This document shows positions 19,185-28,747 of a DNA stretch of 64,000 nucleotides, piece by piece. Below the pieces are notes generated by a model that searched no databases, was not told the origin of the DNA, and saw nothing but the letters and a program-made list of their open reading frames with translations. This DNA is from Salinimicrobium catena (lineage in GTDB: Bacteria; Bacteroidota; Bacteroidia; Flavobacteriales; Flavobacteriaceae), in the NCBI RefSeq assembly GCF_900102915.1, contig NZ_FNGG01000001.1, positions 310,001 to 374,000 of the forward strand, read 5' to 3'. Both the position numbers and the translations under genes were made by a program. How positions within the stretch are numbered: the stretch's first letter is position 1; the number at the start of each line of letters is the position of its first letter.

Positions 19185-21992
19185 ATGAAAAACAGAATCT
19201 ATTTCACATTTCCGGTCCTGATATTTGCCGTCGTCTTCTGTTATTACCAGATCACAGACCATGGCTCTGCACGCATTTCAGATATCCGGAAAAAACATTC
19301 GGAATTCCTGAAGAAGAAAACTCCTAAAAAAGATTCCGGGCTTTCAAGGCTGGAAAAGATCCAGGAGGGAATTCCTCCCAATGCTTATTACGAACTCATG
19401 GAATACCTCACCATGAATCCGGCGCTGGGTTATCCCGAACCATATAAAGTAAGGGAGCTGCATGAAAAACTGAAAAAACAGAGAAAAAAGGAAAAGTCTT
19501 ATACCAAAGCCCCGGGAGAAACCGCAGATAATTCCTGGAGGTCCCGTGGCCCGGTCAATGTCGGTGGAAGGACCCGCGTGCTGCTTTTCGACCCGAATGA
19601 CCCAGATGCAAAAAGGGTTTTTGCCGGTGCCATTAGCGGTGGATTGTGGGTAAACAATGACATTACCCGCGAAACCTCGTCCTGGCAACAGGTTAGCGGG
19701 TTACCGGCTAATCTCAATATTTCATGCATCACTGTAGATCCTCGTGACTCAAATATCTGGTACGTGGGAACAGGCGAGCAGTATACTGCTGGTGATGTTA
19801 TGGGCACGGGAGTATACAAGACCACAGATGGCGGTGCTTCCTGGACGCAAGTCCTTGATGTGAAGAAATTCAGTACCCCCGGATCCGGGGAAAATGCAAA
19901 AGTGGTTGGGGGACTACATTATATTAATGACATCCAGGCCTGGGATAATGGGAATGAGACTGAAGTCTACATAGGGGTGAGTACTCATATCTATGCCAAT
20001 GCGCGTAACCCCTATAATTTCATGGGGTTTTACGACCGCGGACTATACCGAAGTCTAGACGGCGGCAGCAATTGGGAAAGAATCTTACAGGATGACTCCT
20101 TTAATGATTTTGAAATAGATGTAAACGGAAACCTTTGGGTGGCGACCACCGAATCGCCTGGACAGTCCGGTTCAAGGGGAGGAAAGATCTTTAAAAAAGA
20201 AAAAGGAGCAGATACTCAGTTCACGCTCATCAATACCATACCAGGTGTACTGCGAACAGAAATAGAAGCATCACAAATAGACCCTGATAAGTTCTACATC
20301 CTGGCCGAAACAGCCAATACAGAAGAAGCTGACATCTGGATCACCACTGACGCCTTTACTACGCTGAATCGCCTTCCGGAACCCGCAGACATTGATTACG
20401 ATGGGATCTCACCCAACGATTTCGCGCGAGGCCAGGCATTTTATAATTTAATGGTGGAATCAGATCCGAATGACGACAATACCGTGTACGTGGGAGGCAT
20501 CAATCTTTTCAGATCTACCGATGGCGGAACTACCTGGAGACAGATCTCGAAATGGAACAAGGAAGGCCTCTACAAGAGTTCACCCATTTCAGAAGTGCAT
20601 GCAGATCATCATGTCATGCAGTTCCGGCCCGGTAACAGCAATCAGGCAATCTTTGGTCATGATGGCGGAGTATCATTCGCCAGGGATCTTTCCGCAGCAG
20701 CGAACAATGATGTCTTCATCTCCCCGCAAAGAGATTACATCACTACGCAATTCTATTCTGTTGCCGTAGCACCCAGAACCTTCGCAACCGGCGATTACTA
20801 CCTTGGAGGCACCCAGGACAACGGCACTCAGTTATTTCAGAAGCAGGATCACACCTCCCTTGGTTTTTTAGGTGGGGATGGCGCCCATTCCTTCTATGAC
20901 CAGGTAGATACAGACTATTTGATCGCGAACCTCGTCTACAATGACCTCATCATCGCCTACGACTACAGCCAGAATGAAGTAACCCTCATTGCCAATAATG
21001 AGGACAGGGATGGATTTTTTATCAATCCCCAGACATTGGATTCCAACCTCGACAAATTATATTCCAATGGCCCCGAAGGTACACTATACCGTTATGATAA
21101 TTTGACCGATCTTAAACCCGTAGGAGATAACCTGACCGATAACGATGTGGTGGCTTCCCGCACTTCCCTTTCAAATTCATTGCTGGACGCTTCTATTAGC
21201 GCGCTTGCCGTTTCCCCATACCAGACCAACAGCAGCACAGTATTGCTTGGGCTGGTGAACGGAAAGCTTCTGAGGCTGGAAAATGCCCATGGCGCTTCTT
21301 CGGAAGCGAACTGGAAAAATATCGGCAGTTCACAATTTGTGGGAAGTATTTCAGATATTGAATTCGGGAGTACTGAAGCTGAGATCTATGTCACTTTCTA
21401 CAATTACGGGGTTAAAAGCGTCTGGCACACCAAAAATGCCCTGGATACTAATCCCACGTGGGTAAGCAAGGAAGGAGACCTGCCAGACCTCCCGGTACTT
21501 GCCATACTACCCAATCCTGTCAATTCACAGGAAGTGATCCTGGGAACCGAACTAGGAATATGGTTCAGCGACAATTTCGACAGCGACCGTCCCTCCTGGA
21601 AACAGGCTTACAACGGGATGAGCGATGTTAAGGTCACCGATCTTGATCTAAAAAAAGGAACAAATGAGGTCTATGCCGCATCTTACGGCCGCGGAATTTT
21701 CTCGGGGCAATTCACTACTTCACCTTCTGAAGGAGGAGGGATTACGGATGGAAAGATAGCCGTTTATCCCACGGTATCTAATGGTACTTTTAACCTGCTA
21801 ACAGCGAATGGATCTGGTCCTGCTGAAGTGTACGTTTATGACCTGCAGGGACAGCTGGTACAGGTTTCTCGTTTCCAGTTGATGTCAAACATTCCCGAAC
21901 AGGTAGATCTTACCAAAGAGGCTTCCGGGATCTATTTCATACAAACCCAATTTTCAGGAAACCGGCAGGTCGAAAAAGTAATAAGGAAATAG
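19185..21992 (+). CDS. Secreted BNR/sortilin-like beta-propeller protein with type IX sorting domain
   Basis: 935 residues. A short N-terminal hydrophobic segment (IYFTFPVLIFAVVFCYYQI) acts as export signal. From about residue 110 to 830 there are repeated propeller blades with Asp-box-like motifs (TTDGGASWTQV, SLDGGSNWERI, STDGGTTWRQI), as in sialidase/sortilin/YCF48-type folds. The last 80 residues (GKIAVYPTVSNGTFNL to KVIRK) are a type A C-terminal sorting domain of the type IX secretion system. No catalytic residues can be assigned; glycan or protein binding at the surface is possible. Confidence 0.85.
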   Translation: MKNRIYFTFPVLIFAVVFCYYQITDHGSARISDIRKKHSEFLKKKTPKKDSGLSRLEKIQEGIPPNAYYELMEYLTMNPALGYPEPYKVRELHEKLKKQRKKEKSYTKAPGETADNSWRSRGPVNVGGRTRVLLFDPNDPDAKRVFAGAISGGLWVNNDITRETSSWQQVSGLPANLNISCITVDPRDSNIWYVGTGEQYTAGDVMGTGVYKTTDGGASWTQVLDVKKFSTPGSGENAKVVGGLHYINDIQAWDNGNETEVYIGVSTHIYANARNPYNFMGFYDRGLYRSLDGGSNWERILQDDSFNDFEIDVNGNLWVATTESPGQSGSRGGKIFKKEKGADTQFTLINTIPGVLRTEIEASQIDPDKFYILAETANTEEADIWITTDAFTTLNRLPEPADIDYDGISPNDFARGQAFYNLMVESDPNDDNTVYVGGINLFRSTDGGTTWRQISKWNKEGLYKSSPISEVHADHHVMQFRPGNSNQAIFGHDGGVSFARDLSAAANNDVFISPQRDYITTQFYSVAVAPRTFATGDYYLGGTQDNGTQLFQKQDHTSLGFLGGDGAHSFYDQVDTDYLIANLVYNDLIIAYDYSQNEVTLIANNEDRDGFFINPQTLDSNLDKLYSNGPEGTLYRYDNLTDLKPVGDNLTDNDVVASRTSLSNSLLDASISALAVSPYQTNSSTVLLGLVNGKLLRLENAHGASSEANWKNIGSSQFVGSISDIEFGSTEAEIYVTFYNYGVKSVWHTKNALDTNPTWVSKEGDLPDLPVLAILPNPVNSQEVILGTELGIWFSDNFDSDRPSWKQAYNGMSDVKVTDLDLKKGTNEVYAASYGRGIFSGQFTTSPSEGGGITDGKIAVYPTVSNGTFNLLTANGSGPAEVYVYDLQGQLVQVSRFQLMSNIPEQVDLTKEASGIYFIQTQFSGNRQVEKVIRK

Positions 21993-21998
21993 ATTTTC

Positions 21999-23123
21999 TT
22001 AGAACTCATACACCAGCCCTACTCCCAAAAGCTGCTTCCATTGAATCCTAGGTCCGCCGGTATCCAGCTTTCCGTCGCCGTCAATGTCTTTCTTGAACTT
22101 GACATCGTCGTCATACTTAAGGTGTGAACCCACGTTGGCCTTCACATAATCATTCACCTTCAGGTCAACGTTCAGTTCCCAGTCTACATCCACGTTACCG
22201 AATTTGTTCAAATAATCGGAATAAAGCCGAAGCTGATTGGAGAGACCAATATTGTTAAAGATCTGTTTGCTAAAATCACTACTGATCAAAAACCCGAATT
22301 CTGTCCTTACTTTTTCTCCAGGCTGAATGATGTTTCCTTCTTCGTCTTTTACTGCCGGAGTTACCCCGAACATCCCTTCATTGGCCAGTTCCTGGTCAAG
22401 CACGAAAGTGGATTTCTCGGTCACGGGCGAAATATACACCGTAAGATCTTCGGTTGGGGAGGAATACTCGGTCCCTACCCCCACGAAAGCGTAACCGGGC
22501 GCCATGAATTTTGAGATCGGCTCATCTGTGTTGGGATATCGATACCCGTAGGTGAACTGGGTGTTAAAGTTGAGCTTTGCCGAATAATACCAGTTGCTGA
22601 TGGAATCTCTTCTGTACCCGAAGTTAGAGTTGATCTCAAGTGCGTCTTCCGTCTTTCGCAGCTCCCTCCCCTCCTGGGCGTTCAAACCATATTTGATGGA
22701 CAGGGTAGAGTTCCAGTTTAAAAGTTCTTTTTTGTATCTCCTTCCGAAGAGAGCGTGCATCAAGGCCGAAACAGAGTTGTTACCACCCGAGTTCCAGTTG
22801 ACAAAGGCCACTTCGGTCATGTTAAGCCCTACCTTGTTCACCTTTTTCCAGTACGTGATCCTTTCCCTTACCACTACAGTGGTATCAGCAATGACGTTAT
22901 CGGTTTTTATCTCTTCGGTCACTTCCATCTTCATGATCGGCGGGCCTACAGAGGCAAAATCGGTAAGCATTGGTGTAGTAGGTGGGCGCATGTATATTGT
23001 ATCCAAAACGACCGTATCGGTTCTTAGGCTGTCCTGTTGTGTAGGATTAGTAATTTGGCCGTAGGTCACGGCCGAAAAGATCAAAAACAGTAGGCTTAGG
23101 TATAATCTGGGCATAGGGGGCAT
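21999..23123 (-). CDS. DUF3078 domain-containing outer-membrane protein
   Basis: 374 residues with a signal peptide (MPRLYLSLLFLIFSAVTYGQ). The body has WKKVNKVGLNMTEVAFVNWNSGGNNSV near residue 90, the signature of DUF3078, followed by alternating amphipathic strands to a C-terminal aromatic end (LLGVGLVYEF) typical of barrels. Function is unknown. ATG 23123 and ATG 23114 are both possible starts. The gene lies 15 bases after dxs in the same direction, so co-transcription is likely. Confidence 0.8.
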   Translation of the reverse strand: MPPMPRLYLSLLFLIFSAVTYGQITNPTQQDSLRTDTVVLDTIYMRPPTTPMLTDFASVGPPIMKMEVTEEIKTDNVIADTTVVVRERITYWKKVNKVGLNMTEVAFVNWNSGGNNSVSALMHALFGRRYKKELLNWNSTLSIKYGLNAQEGRELRKTEDALEINSNFGYRRDSISNWYYSAKLNFNTQFTYGYRYPNTDEPISKFMAPGYAFVGVGTEYSSPTEDLTVYISPVTEKSTFVLDQELANEGMFGVTPAVKDEEGNIIQPGEKVRTEFGFLISSDFSKQIFNNIGLSNQLRLYSDYLNKFGNVDVDWELNVDLKVNDYVKANVGSHLKYDDDVKFKKDIDGDGKLDTGGPRIQWKQLLGVGLVYEF

Positions 23124-23138
23124 GCTAAAATGTTATTC

Positions 23139-24923
23139 TTAATTCTTCTTCAGAAGGGTGGAAAAACGTTCTTTCAATGTCTTAACGTCAATTCCCGCAA
23201 TTTCTTGTAATTCAATCACTTTTCCGTGGTCAATAAACCGGTCCGGGATCCCGAAGATCTCCACGGGAACAAAATAATCGTTCCGTTGGGCGAATTCCAG
23301 AATGGCAGAACCAAATCCGCCGGAAACCGCACCATCTTCCACGGTAACTATTCTCTCATATTTTTTAAAGATATCATGCAGCAGCAGCTCATCCAGGGGT
23401 TTAGCAAACCTCATGTCATAGTGCGCGATCTCTTTCTCTTCGGAAAGACCTTCAAGCGCAAGGCTAACATTCATTCCAACCGAGCCAAGGCTCAAAACTG
23501 CCATTTTAGAGCCTGCTTTGAGGCGACGTCCTCTTCCGAAGTCAAGCTGCTCAAAAGGCAGTTTCCACTCCTTTCTAAAACCTCTGCCTCGCGGATATCT
23601 TATGGCCAAAGGATGCGGAAGATCAACTTTTTGTGCCGTGTAAAGCATGTTTCGAAGGTCGACCTCATCCAGCGGTGCAAAAATAATCATATTAGGGATA
23701 CATCTTAAATAAGCGATGTCAAAAATCCCGTGATGGGTGGCACCATCTTCTCCAACCAGTCCTGCACGGTCAAGGCAAAAAATTACCGGGAGATCCTGAA
23801 GCGCCACATCATGAATCACCTGGTCGTAGGCCCGTTGCAAAAAGGTGGAATAAATAGCACAATAGACGCTAAAACCCTGAGTGGCCATACCGGCGGCAAG
23901 CGTTACCGCATGCTGCTCTGCAATGCCTACGTCAAAGGCCCTTTCGGGAAAGGCATCCATCATGTACTTAAGGGAACTTCCGGTAGGCATGGCCGGCGTG
24001 ATCCCTATAATATTCTTATTTTTCTCTGCAAGTTCCACAAGAGTCAGGCCAAACACATCCTGGAATTTCAAAGAAAGATCTTTGGAATCGTATGGTAAAA
24101 GTTCGCCGGTATCGGGCACGAATTTACCGGGAGCATGATATTTTACCTGATCTTCTTCGGCCTTTTTTAGGCCCTTGCCCTTTCGGGTGATCACGTGGAG
24201 AAATTTTGGGCCCTTGATCTTTTTAAGATCTTCAAAAGCCTTTATAAGCCCCTCCAGGTCATGCCCGTCAACAGGACCAAAATATTTAAAATTCAGCGCT
24301 TCAATGATATTGTCCTGTTTCGGCTTATAGCCGACTCTGGCCTTGGTCAGGTAATTCTTTAAAGCTCCTACACTGGGATCTATCCCGATCGCATTGTCAT
24401 TCAGCACGATAAGCAGGTTGGCGTCTGTGACCCCCGCGTGGTTAAGCCCTTCAAAGGCCATCCCGCTGGCGATGGAGGCATCTCCCACCACGGCAATGTG
24501 CTGTTTTTCGGTCTCTCCTTTTAAATTTGAAGCAATGGCCATTCCCAGGGCCGCCGAAATGGCCGTAGAGGAATGTCCTACTCCAAAAGTATCATATTTG
24601 CTTTCACTTCTCTTTGGGAAACCGCTGATGCCATTTAGCTGCCGGTTGGTATGAAAAACATCCCTTCTGCCGGTAAGGATCTTATGGCCGTATGCCTGAT
24701 GGCCTACATCCCACACCAGCAGATCATTCGGCGTGTTAAAAACATAATGCAGGGCTATGGTAAGTTCCACCACGCCAAGGCTGGCTCCCAAATGGCCTTC
24801 TTTGGTAGCAACGATCTCAATGATGAACCTGCGCAATTCAGCTGCAAGCTGCGGCAGTTCTTCCGCGGAGATCTGTCTCAGGTCAGCTGGAGAATTGATG
24901 GAATTTAGAATAGTTTCGGCCAT
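23139..24923 (-). CDS. dxs: 1-deoxy-D-xylulose-5-phosphate synthase
   Basis: Thiamine-diphosphate enzyme that condenses pyruvate and glyceraldehyde-3-phosphate, the first step of the MEP isoprenoid pathway. Visible: HLGASLGVVELTIALHYVF, the ThDP motif VVGDASIASGMAFEGLNHAG with NDN, the second-domain FDVGIAEQHAVTLAAGMA, and a transketolase C domain with VEDGAVSGGFGSA. ATG 24923 gives 594 residues, usual for Bacteroidota. It is divergent from tadA, with 38 bases between the start codons, so their promoters must overlap. Confidence 0.96.
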   Translation of the reverse strand: MAETILNSINSPADLRQISAEELPQLAAELRRFIIEIVATKEGHLGASLGVVELTIALHYVFNTPNDLLVWDVGHQAYGHKILTGRRDVFHTNRQLNGISGFPKRSESKYDTFGVGHSSTAISAALGMAIASNLKGETEKQHIAVVGDASIASGMAFEGLNHAGVTDANLLIVLNDNAIGIDPSVGALKNYLTKARVGYKPKQDNIIEALNFKYFGPVDGHDLEGLIKAFEDLKKIKGPKFLHVITRKGKGLKKAEEDQVKYHAPGKFVPDTGELLPYDSKDLSLKFQDVFGLTLVELAEKNKNIIGITPAMPTGSSLKYMMDAFPERAFDVGIAEQHAVTLAAGMATQGFSVYCAIYSTFLQRAYDQVIHDVALQDLPVIFCLDRAGLVGEDGATHHGIFDIAYLRCIPNMIIFAPLDEVDLRNMLYTAQKVDLPHPLAIRYPRGRGFRKEWKLPFEQLDFGRGRRLKAGSKMAVLSLGSVGMNVSLALEGLSEEKEIAHYDMRFAKPLDELLLHDIFKKYERIVTVEDGAVSGGFGSAILEFAQRNDYFVPVEIFGIPDRFIDHGKVIELQEIAGIDVKTLKERFSTLLKKN

Positions 24924-24961
24924 GAATCGCAAAGGTACATTTTGAAATTGTATTTTTGAAT

Positions 24962-25411
24962 ATGCAAATGGTTTTTGACGACAGCTATTTTATGCGTAAA
25001 GCGCTGGAAGAGGCGCAGCTGGCATATGAAAAAGGGGAAATTCCCGTGGGCGTGGTAGTGGTGGCCAACCAGCAGATCATTGCCCGCGGCCATAATCTCA
25101 CCGAACTGCTTAACGATGTGACGGCGCATGCAGAGATGCAGGCCATTACCTCAGCAGCCAATTTCCTGGGAGGAAAATACCTGATAGACTGCACCATGTA
25201 TGTGACCCTCGAACCTTGCCAAATGTGCGCCGGAGCTTTGTATTGGAGTCAGCTTTCCAACCTGGTTTTCGCCGCCGAAGATCCTGAGAGGGGCTATAGA
25301 AAAATGGGCGCAAAATTACATCCAAAAACAAAGATAAAAAGCGGCATTTTAGAAGAGGAAGCCTCAGAGCTTTTGAAGCGCTTCTTTATTGAGAGGAGAA
25401 ATCTGAATTAG
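24962..25411 (+). CDS. tadA: tRNA-specific adenosine deaminase
   Basis: Converts wobble A34 to inosine in tRNA-Arg(ACG). Zinc/catalytic motif THAEMQAI and EPCQMCAGAL are present, with the TadA-type ending DPERGYRKMG. About 149 residues. TATTTTTG, a perfect -7 box, lies at 24951-24958, so transcription would start close to the ATGs at 24962 or 24968, implying a leaderless or very short leader mRNA; the TTG at 24956 is too early. Confidence 0.92.
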   Translation: MQMVFDDSYFMRKALEEAQLAYEKGEIPVGVVVVANQQIIARGHNLTELLNDVTAHAEMQAITSAANFLGGKYLIDCTMYVTLEPCQMCAGALYWSQLSNLVFAAEDPERGYRKMGAKLHPKTKIKSGILEEEASELLKRFFIERRNLN

Positions 25412-25443
25412 GTATTCCGGTATGTATTGGTGACAAAAAAAAG

Positions 25444-25477
25444 AACCCTGTCAAGGTTAATAACCGCTGACAGGGTT
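25444..25477. terminator. Bidirectional terminator between tadA and the GH16 gene
   Basis: AACCCTGTCA and TGACAGGGTT form a ten-pair stem. It lies between convergent genes and carries A/T runs upstream on the plus strand that serve the minus-strand glucan operon. Confidence 0.75.
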
Positions 25478-25525
25478 GGCCAAAAGGATCTTCAAAATGA
25501 AGACAACCATTGGAAACTGATCCTT

Positions 25526-26392
25526 CTATTTTGTAATTAAAACCCAGTCTACAAGCACCTCGGCTTTTCCATGTTTTATAAGATCAACAGTCGATGCCGG
25601 GAGTCCATTGTAAGGTTCTTCAACTCCATTGGTTTTAAAGGGGTATGCCCCGCCTAAAGCCAGGTTGAGGATGAGAAATTTCGGGTTATCAAAAGCCCAT
25701 TCCCCATAATGCTCTACCATGGGCTTGGTCACTCTGTAGATCAACCTTCCATCTACTCTAAAATCGATTCCTTCAGGCGACCAGTCAACCGAATATACAT
25801 GCCAGTCGGTTACATCTTCGCCTTCCGGAAAGAAGTATTTATTGACCAGCGGCGTTTCTCCAGAATAACCGGGACCATGTAAGGCCACTCCGATCCAGTC
25901 GGTCTCTCCCACATATTCCATGATATCGATCTCTCCCGTATCAGGCCAATCACCGCCGCCCAGGGCCCAGAAGGCCGGCCAGTAGCCCGCACCTTTTGGC
26001 AGTTTCATCCTGGCAGCTGCCGTGCCGTAGGTAAACATCACTTTATCGCGGGTATTGATCCTTCCGGAAATAAAGTCAAAATCATTTCCCTTATAATTAA
26101 TGTAATTAGGGCTATAATGAGCCTTAAGCACCAGTGCGTTATCAACTCCTTTGGCATCGGCACCTTCGACCATAAAAACAGTCGCCGTAGAATCTATATA
26201 GATCTGCTGCTCGTTGTTAACCCAAAAGTCGGTACCCATCACGTTCCATTTCTCACGGTCGAGTTCACTTCCGGAGAAATCCTCGAAGAAGATCGTGTCA
26301 GCTACAGCTTTGGAGCCTTGATCCTGCGCATTGATCAACGCGCCTGAAGAAAGCATAAGCCACAGCAAAAGATGGTTTATAATTTTTTTCAT
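25526..26392 (-). CDS. Secreted GH16 beta-glucanase (laminarinase-type)
   Basis: 288 residues: signal peptide (MKKIINHLLLWLMLSSGALINAQ) then a single GH16 domain. The catalytic motif is GEIDIMEYVG with nucleophile Glu154, Asp156 and acid/base Glu159; the inserted Met is typical of bacterial beta-1,3(4)-glucanases. Retaining hydrolysis of beta-1,3-linked glucan is expected. It is the last gene of the susC-led operon. No lipobox is present, so it is probably periplasmic or secreted. Confidence 0.9.
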   Translation of the reverse strand: MKKIINHLLLWLMLSSGALINAQDQGSKAVADTIFFEDFSGSELDREKWNVMGTDFWVNNEQQIYIDSTATVFMVEGADAKGVDNALVLKAHYSPNYINYKGNDFDFISGRINTRDKVMFTYGTAAARMKLPKGAGYWPAFWALGGGDWPDTGEIDIMEYVGETDWIGVALHGPGYSGETPLVNKYFFPEGEDVTDWHVYSVDWSPEGIDFRVDGRLIYRVTKPMVEHYGEWAFDNPKFLILNLALGGAYPFKTNGVEEPYNGLPASTVDLIKHGKAEVLVDWVLITK

Positions 26393-26404
26393 ATAGATTT
26401 TATT

Positions 26405-28678
26405 TTAATTAAATCGGAAGCTTTCTACTTTAAGGTCCCTCGAGTTTCCTCCAACCATAACCTGAAATTCTCCTTCTTCTGAGGCCCATTCCTTATCGGC
26501 ATTATAGAACTGAAGCATTTCCTCTGTGATGGTAAACTTCACCTCTTTTGTCTCGCCGGGTTGGAGCTCAACCAGTTCAAAGGCTTTTAATTCTTTCACC
26601 GGGCGGGTAGTAGTAGCCACCATATCCCTCAAATATAACTGAACGACTTCTTTTCCTTTCACTTTTCCGGTGTTCTTGACAGGTACTGTGACCGTAATTT
26701 CACTATTATGATCCATTTCTTCGGAAGAAAGTTCCAGATCACCATATTCAAAAGTGGTATAGCTTAACCCGAAGCCAAAAGGATATAAGGCATCTCTCCT
26801 CTCATCTGTATAAGCCGAATAAGTAACATCTGTAGGATTACTTGGCCTTCCGGTGTTCTTCTGGTTGTAGTACAAGGGTTCCTGCCCAACTGCTCTTGGG
26901 AACGATACCGGAAGCTTCCCTGAAGGATTGTATTTTCCGAAGAGCACATCGGCGATAGCGTTTCCGCTCTCGGTACCCAACTGCCAGGCCATGACGATGG
27001 CCGGAATGTTTTCTGCAGCCCAGGAAATTTCCAAAGGTCTTCCGTTTTGAAGCACAAGTACTACATTTTTATTGGCTGCGTATATCTCTTGCATGAGTTC
27101 TTTCTGAACTCCGGCAAGGCCAATGTTCACCTGACTTCTTCCTTCCCCACTCTGGAAAGCATCTTCCCCGAGGGCAAGGATCACAAGATCAGCCTTTTTC
27201 GCAACCTCAACAGCCGCTTTAAAACCAGATTTATCTGTGGTATTGATCTCCAGGGGTTTCAGAAAACTTCGCTCTCCTACTCCGAGATCAGCACCCTTGG
27301 CATAGGTCACTTTGACGTTCTTGCCAACCGCATTTTTTACTCCTTCCAGAATAGAAACGGCCGAGTTGGCTTCTCCCTGGGCTCTCCAGTTACCTATAGG
27401 AGTGTTCTTATCATCGGCAAGCGGACCAATAACAGCTATATTCTTAACAGAAGAAGCAAGCGGCAAAAGACTTTTTTCGTTCTTCAAAAGAACGATAGAT
27501 TTTTTAGCCACCTCTCTGGCCACCTTCCTGTGTTCCTGGAAATCGATCTTTTCGGCCATTTCAGGGTTTGAATACCTGTATGGATCTTCAAAAAGACCTA
27601 ATTTGAATTTTACTCTTAAGATCCTTCGCACCGCATCATTGATCAGCTCCTCATCCACTTTACCTTCCTGAAGCAATTCTACCAGACCGGTTTCATAGGC
27701 CCCACCTTCCATGTCCATATCGCTGCCCGCTTTTATAGCAATTTCGGCTGCGTGGGTAAGATCTTCAGCAAAACCATGATCCCTCATTTCGGCAATAGAG
27801 GCCCAATCGGAAACTATAAAACCATCCCAGTTCCAGTCTCCTTTCAGGATTTCCCGTTGCAGGTATTTACTTCCGGTGGCGGGAGTTCCGTCAAGGTCGT
27901 TGAATGAATTCATGAAGGTTGCCACACCCGCTTTTGCAGCCGCTTTAAAAGGCGGTAGAATGGTATTGTGCAGTTGGTTATCGCCCACATTCACCGTGTT
28001 GTAATCACGCCCGGCTTCTGCAAATCCGTAGCCGGCAAAATGCTTGGCTGTGGCCGCAATGGTATTTGGATCGGAAAGATCGGTGCCCTGATAACCCTTG
28101 ATCTTGGCAACCGCAACCTGCGCGGTTAGAAAAGGGTCTTCTCCCGAACCTTCCATGATGCGACCCCAGCGAGCATCACGGGAAACATCGATCATGGGTG
28201 AGAAGGTCCAGTTCACACCATCTGCAGCGGCTTCTACAGCAGAGATACGTGCTGTTTCTTCCATTGCTTCCAGATCCCAGCTGGCTGTTTCTCCCAGGGG
28301 AACCGGAAAGATGGTTTTATAACCGTGAATTACGTCATAGCCGATCATAAGAGGAATCTTGATTCGCGAATTTTCCATGACCAGCTTTTGGGCCTCTCGT
28401 GTAGCTTCAATAGACAGCACATTGAGCATTGAACCAACAAGGCCCTTTTTAAGTTGTTCTTTTCTGTATTGATTCTTATCGCCACTGGCAGGCCCGGTAA
28501 GATCCCAGGTGCCGCTGTACTGTACCATTTGACCTATTTTTTCTTCAAGGGTCATAAGAGAAAGTACTGAATCTACTTTCTTTTCAACATTCTCAACAGA
28601 ACTCGGGATCTTTGAAGACTGAGCCTGGGTTGAGAAGTATCCAAAAAGGCATATTATAAGTATGCTGAATTTTTTCAT
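26405..28678 (-). CDS. GH3 beta-glucosidase (BglX-like)
   Basis: About 757 residues. Signal peptide MKKFSILIICLFGYFSTQAQ; GH3 N-domain with GVNWTFSPMIDVSRDARWGR and GFIVSDWASIAEM (nucleophile Asp near residue 295); GH3 C-domain with LALGEDAFQSGEGRSQ; and a C-terminal fibronectin III-like domain ending YPFGFGLSYT onward. It would release glucose from oligosaccharides made by the two GH16 enzymes, in the periplasm. The frame opens with TTG at 28687, but the ATG at 28678 fits the signal peptide. Confidence 0.93.
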   Translation of the reverse strand: MKKFSILIICLFGYFSTQAQSSKIPSSVENVEKKVDSVLSLMTLEEKIGQMVQYSGTWDLTGPASGDKNQYRKEQLKKGLVGSMLNVLSIEATREAQKLVMENSRIKIPLMIGYDVIHGYKTIFPVPLGETASWDLEAMEETARISAVEAAADGVNWTFSPMIDVSRDARWGRIMEGSGEDPFLTAQVAVAKIKGYQGTDLSDPNTIAATAKHFAGYGFAEAGRDYNTVNVGDNQLHNTILPPFKAAAKAGVATFMNSFNDLDGTPATGSKYLQREILKGDWNWDGFIVSDWASIAEMRDHGFAEDLTHAAEIAIKAGSDMDMEGGAYETGLVELLQEGKVDEELINDAVRRILRVKFKLGLFEDPYRYSNPEMAEKIDFQEHRKVAREVAKKSIVLLKNEKSLLPLASSVKNIAVIGPLADDKNTPIGNWRAQGEANSAVSILEGVKNAVGKNVKVTYAKGADLGVGERSFLKPLEINTTDKSGFKAAVEVAKKADLVILALGEDAFQSGEGRSQVNIGLAGVQKELMQEIYAANKNVVLVLQNGRPLEISWAAENIPAIVMAWQLGTESGNAIADVLFGKYNPSGKLPVSFPRAVGQEPLYYNQKNTGRPSNPTDVTYSAYTDERRDALYPFGFGLSYTTFEYGDLELSSEEMDHNSEITVTVPVKNTGKVKGKEVVQLYLRDMVATTTRPVKELKAFELVELQPGETKEVKFTITEEMLQFYNADKEWASEEGEFQVMVGGNSRDLKVESFRFN

Positions 28679-28747
28679 TTTTGGCAATTAAATTCCAGGG
28701 GGAGCATTTTTGTCCCCCTGGAGATTAACAAAGTTTGTGGGTAAGAA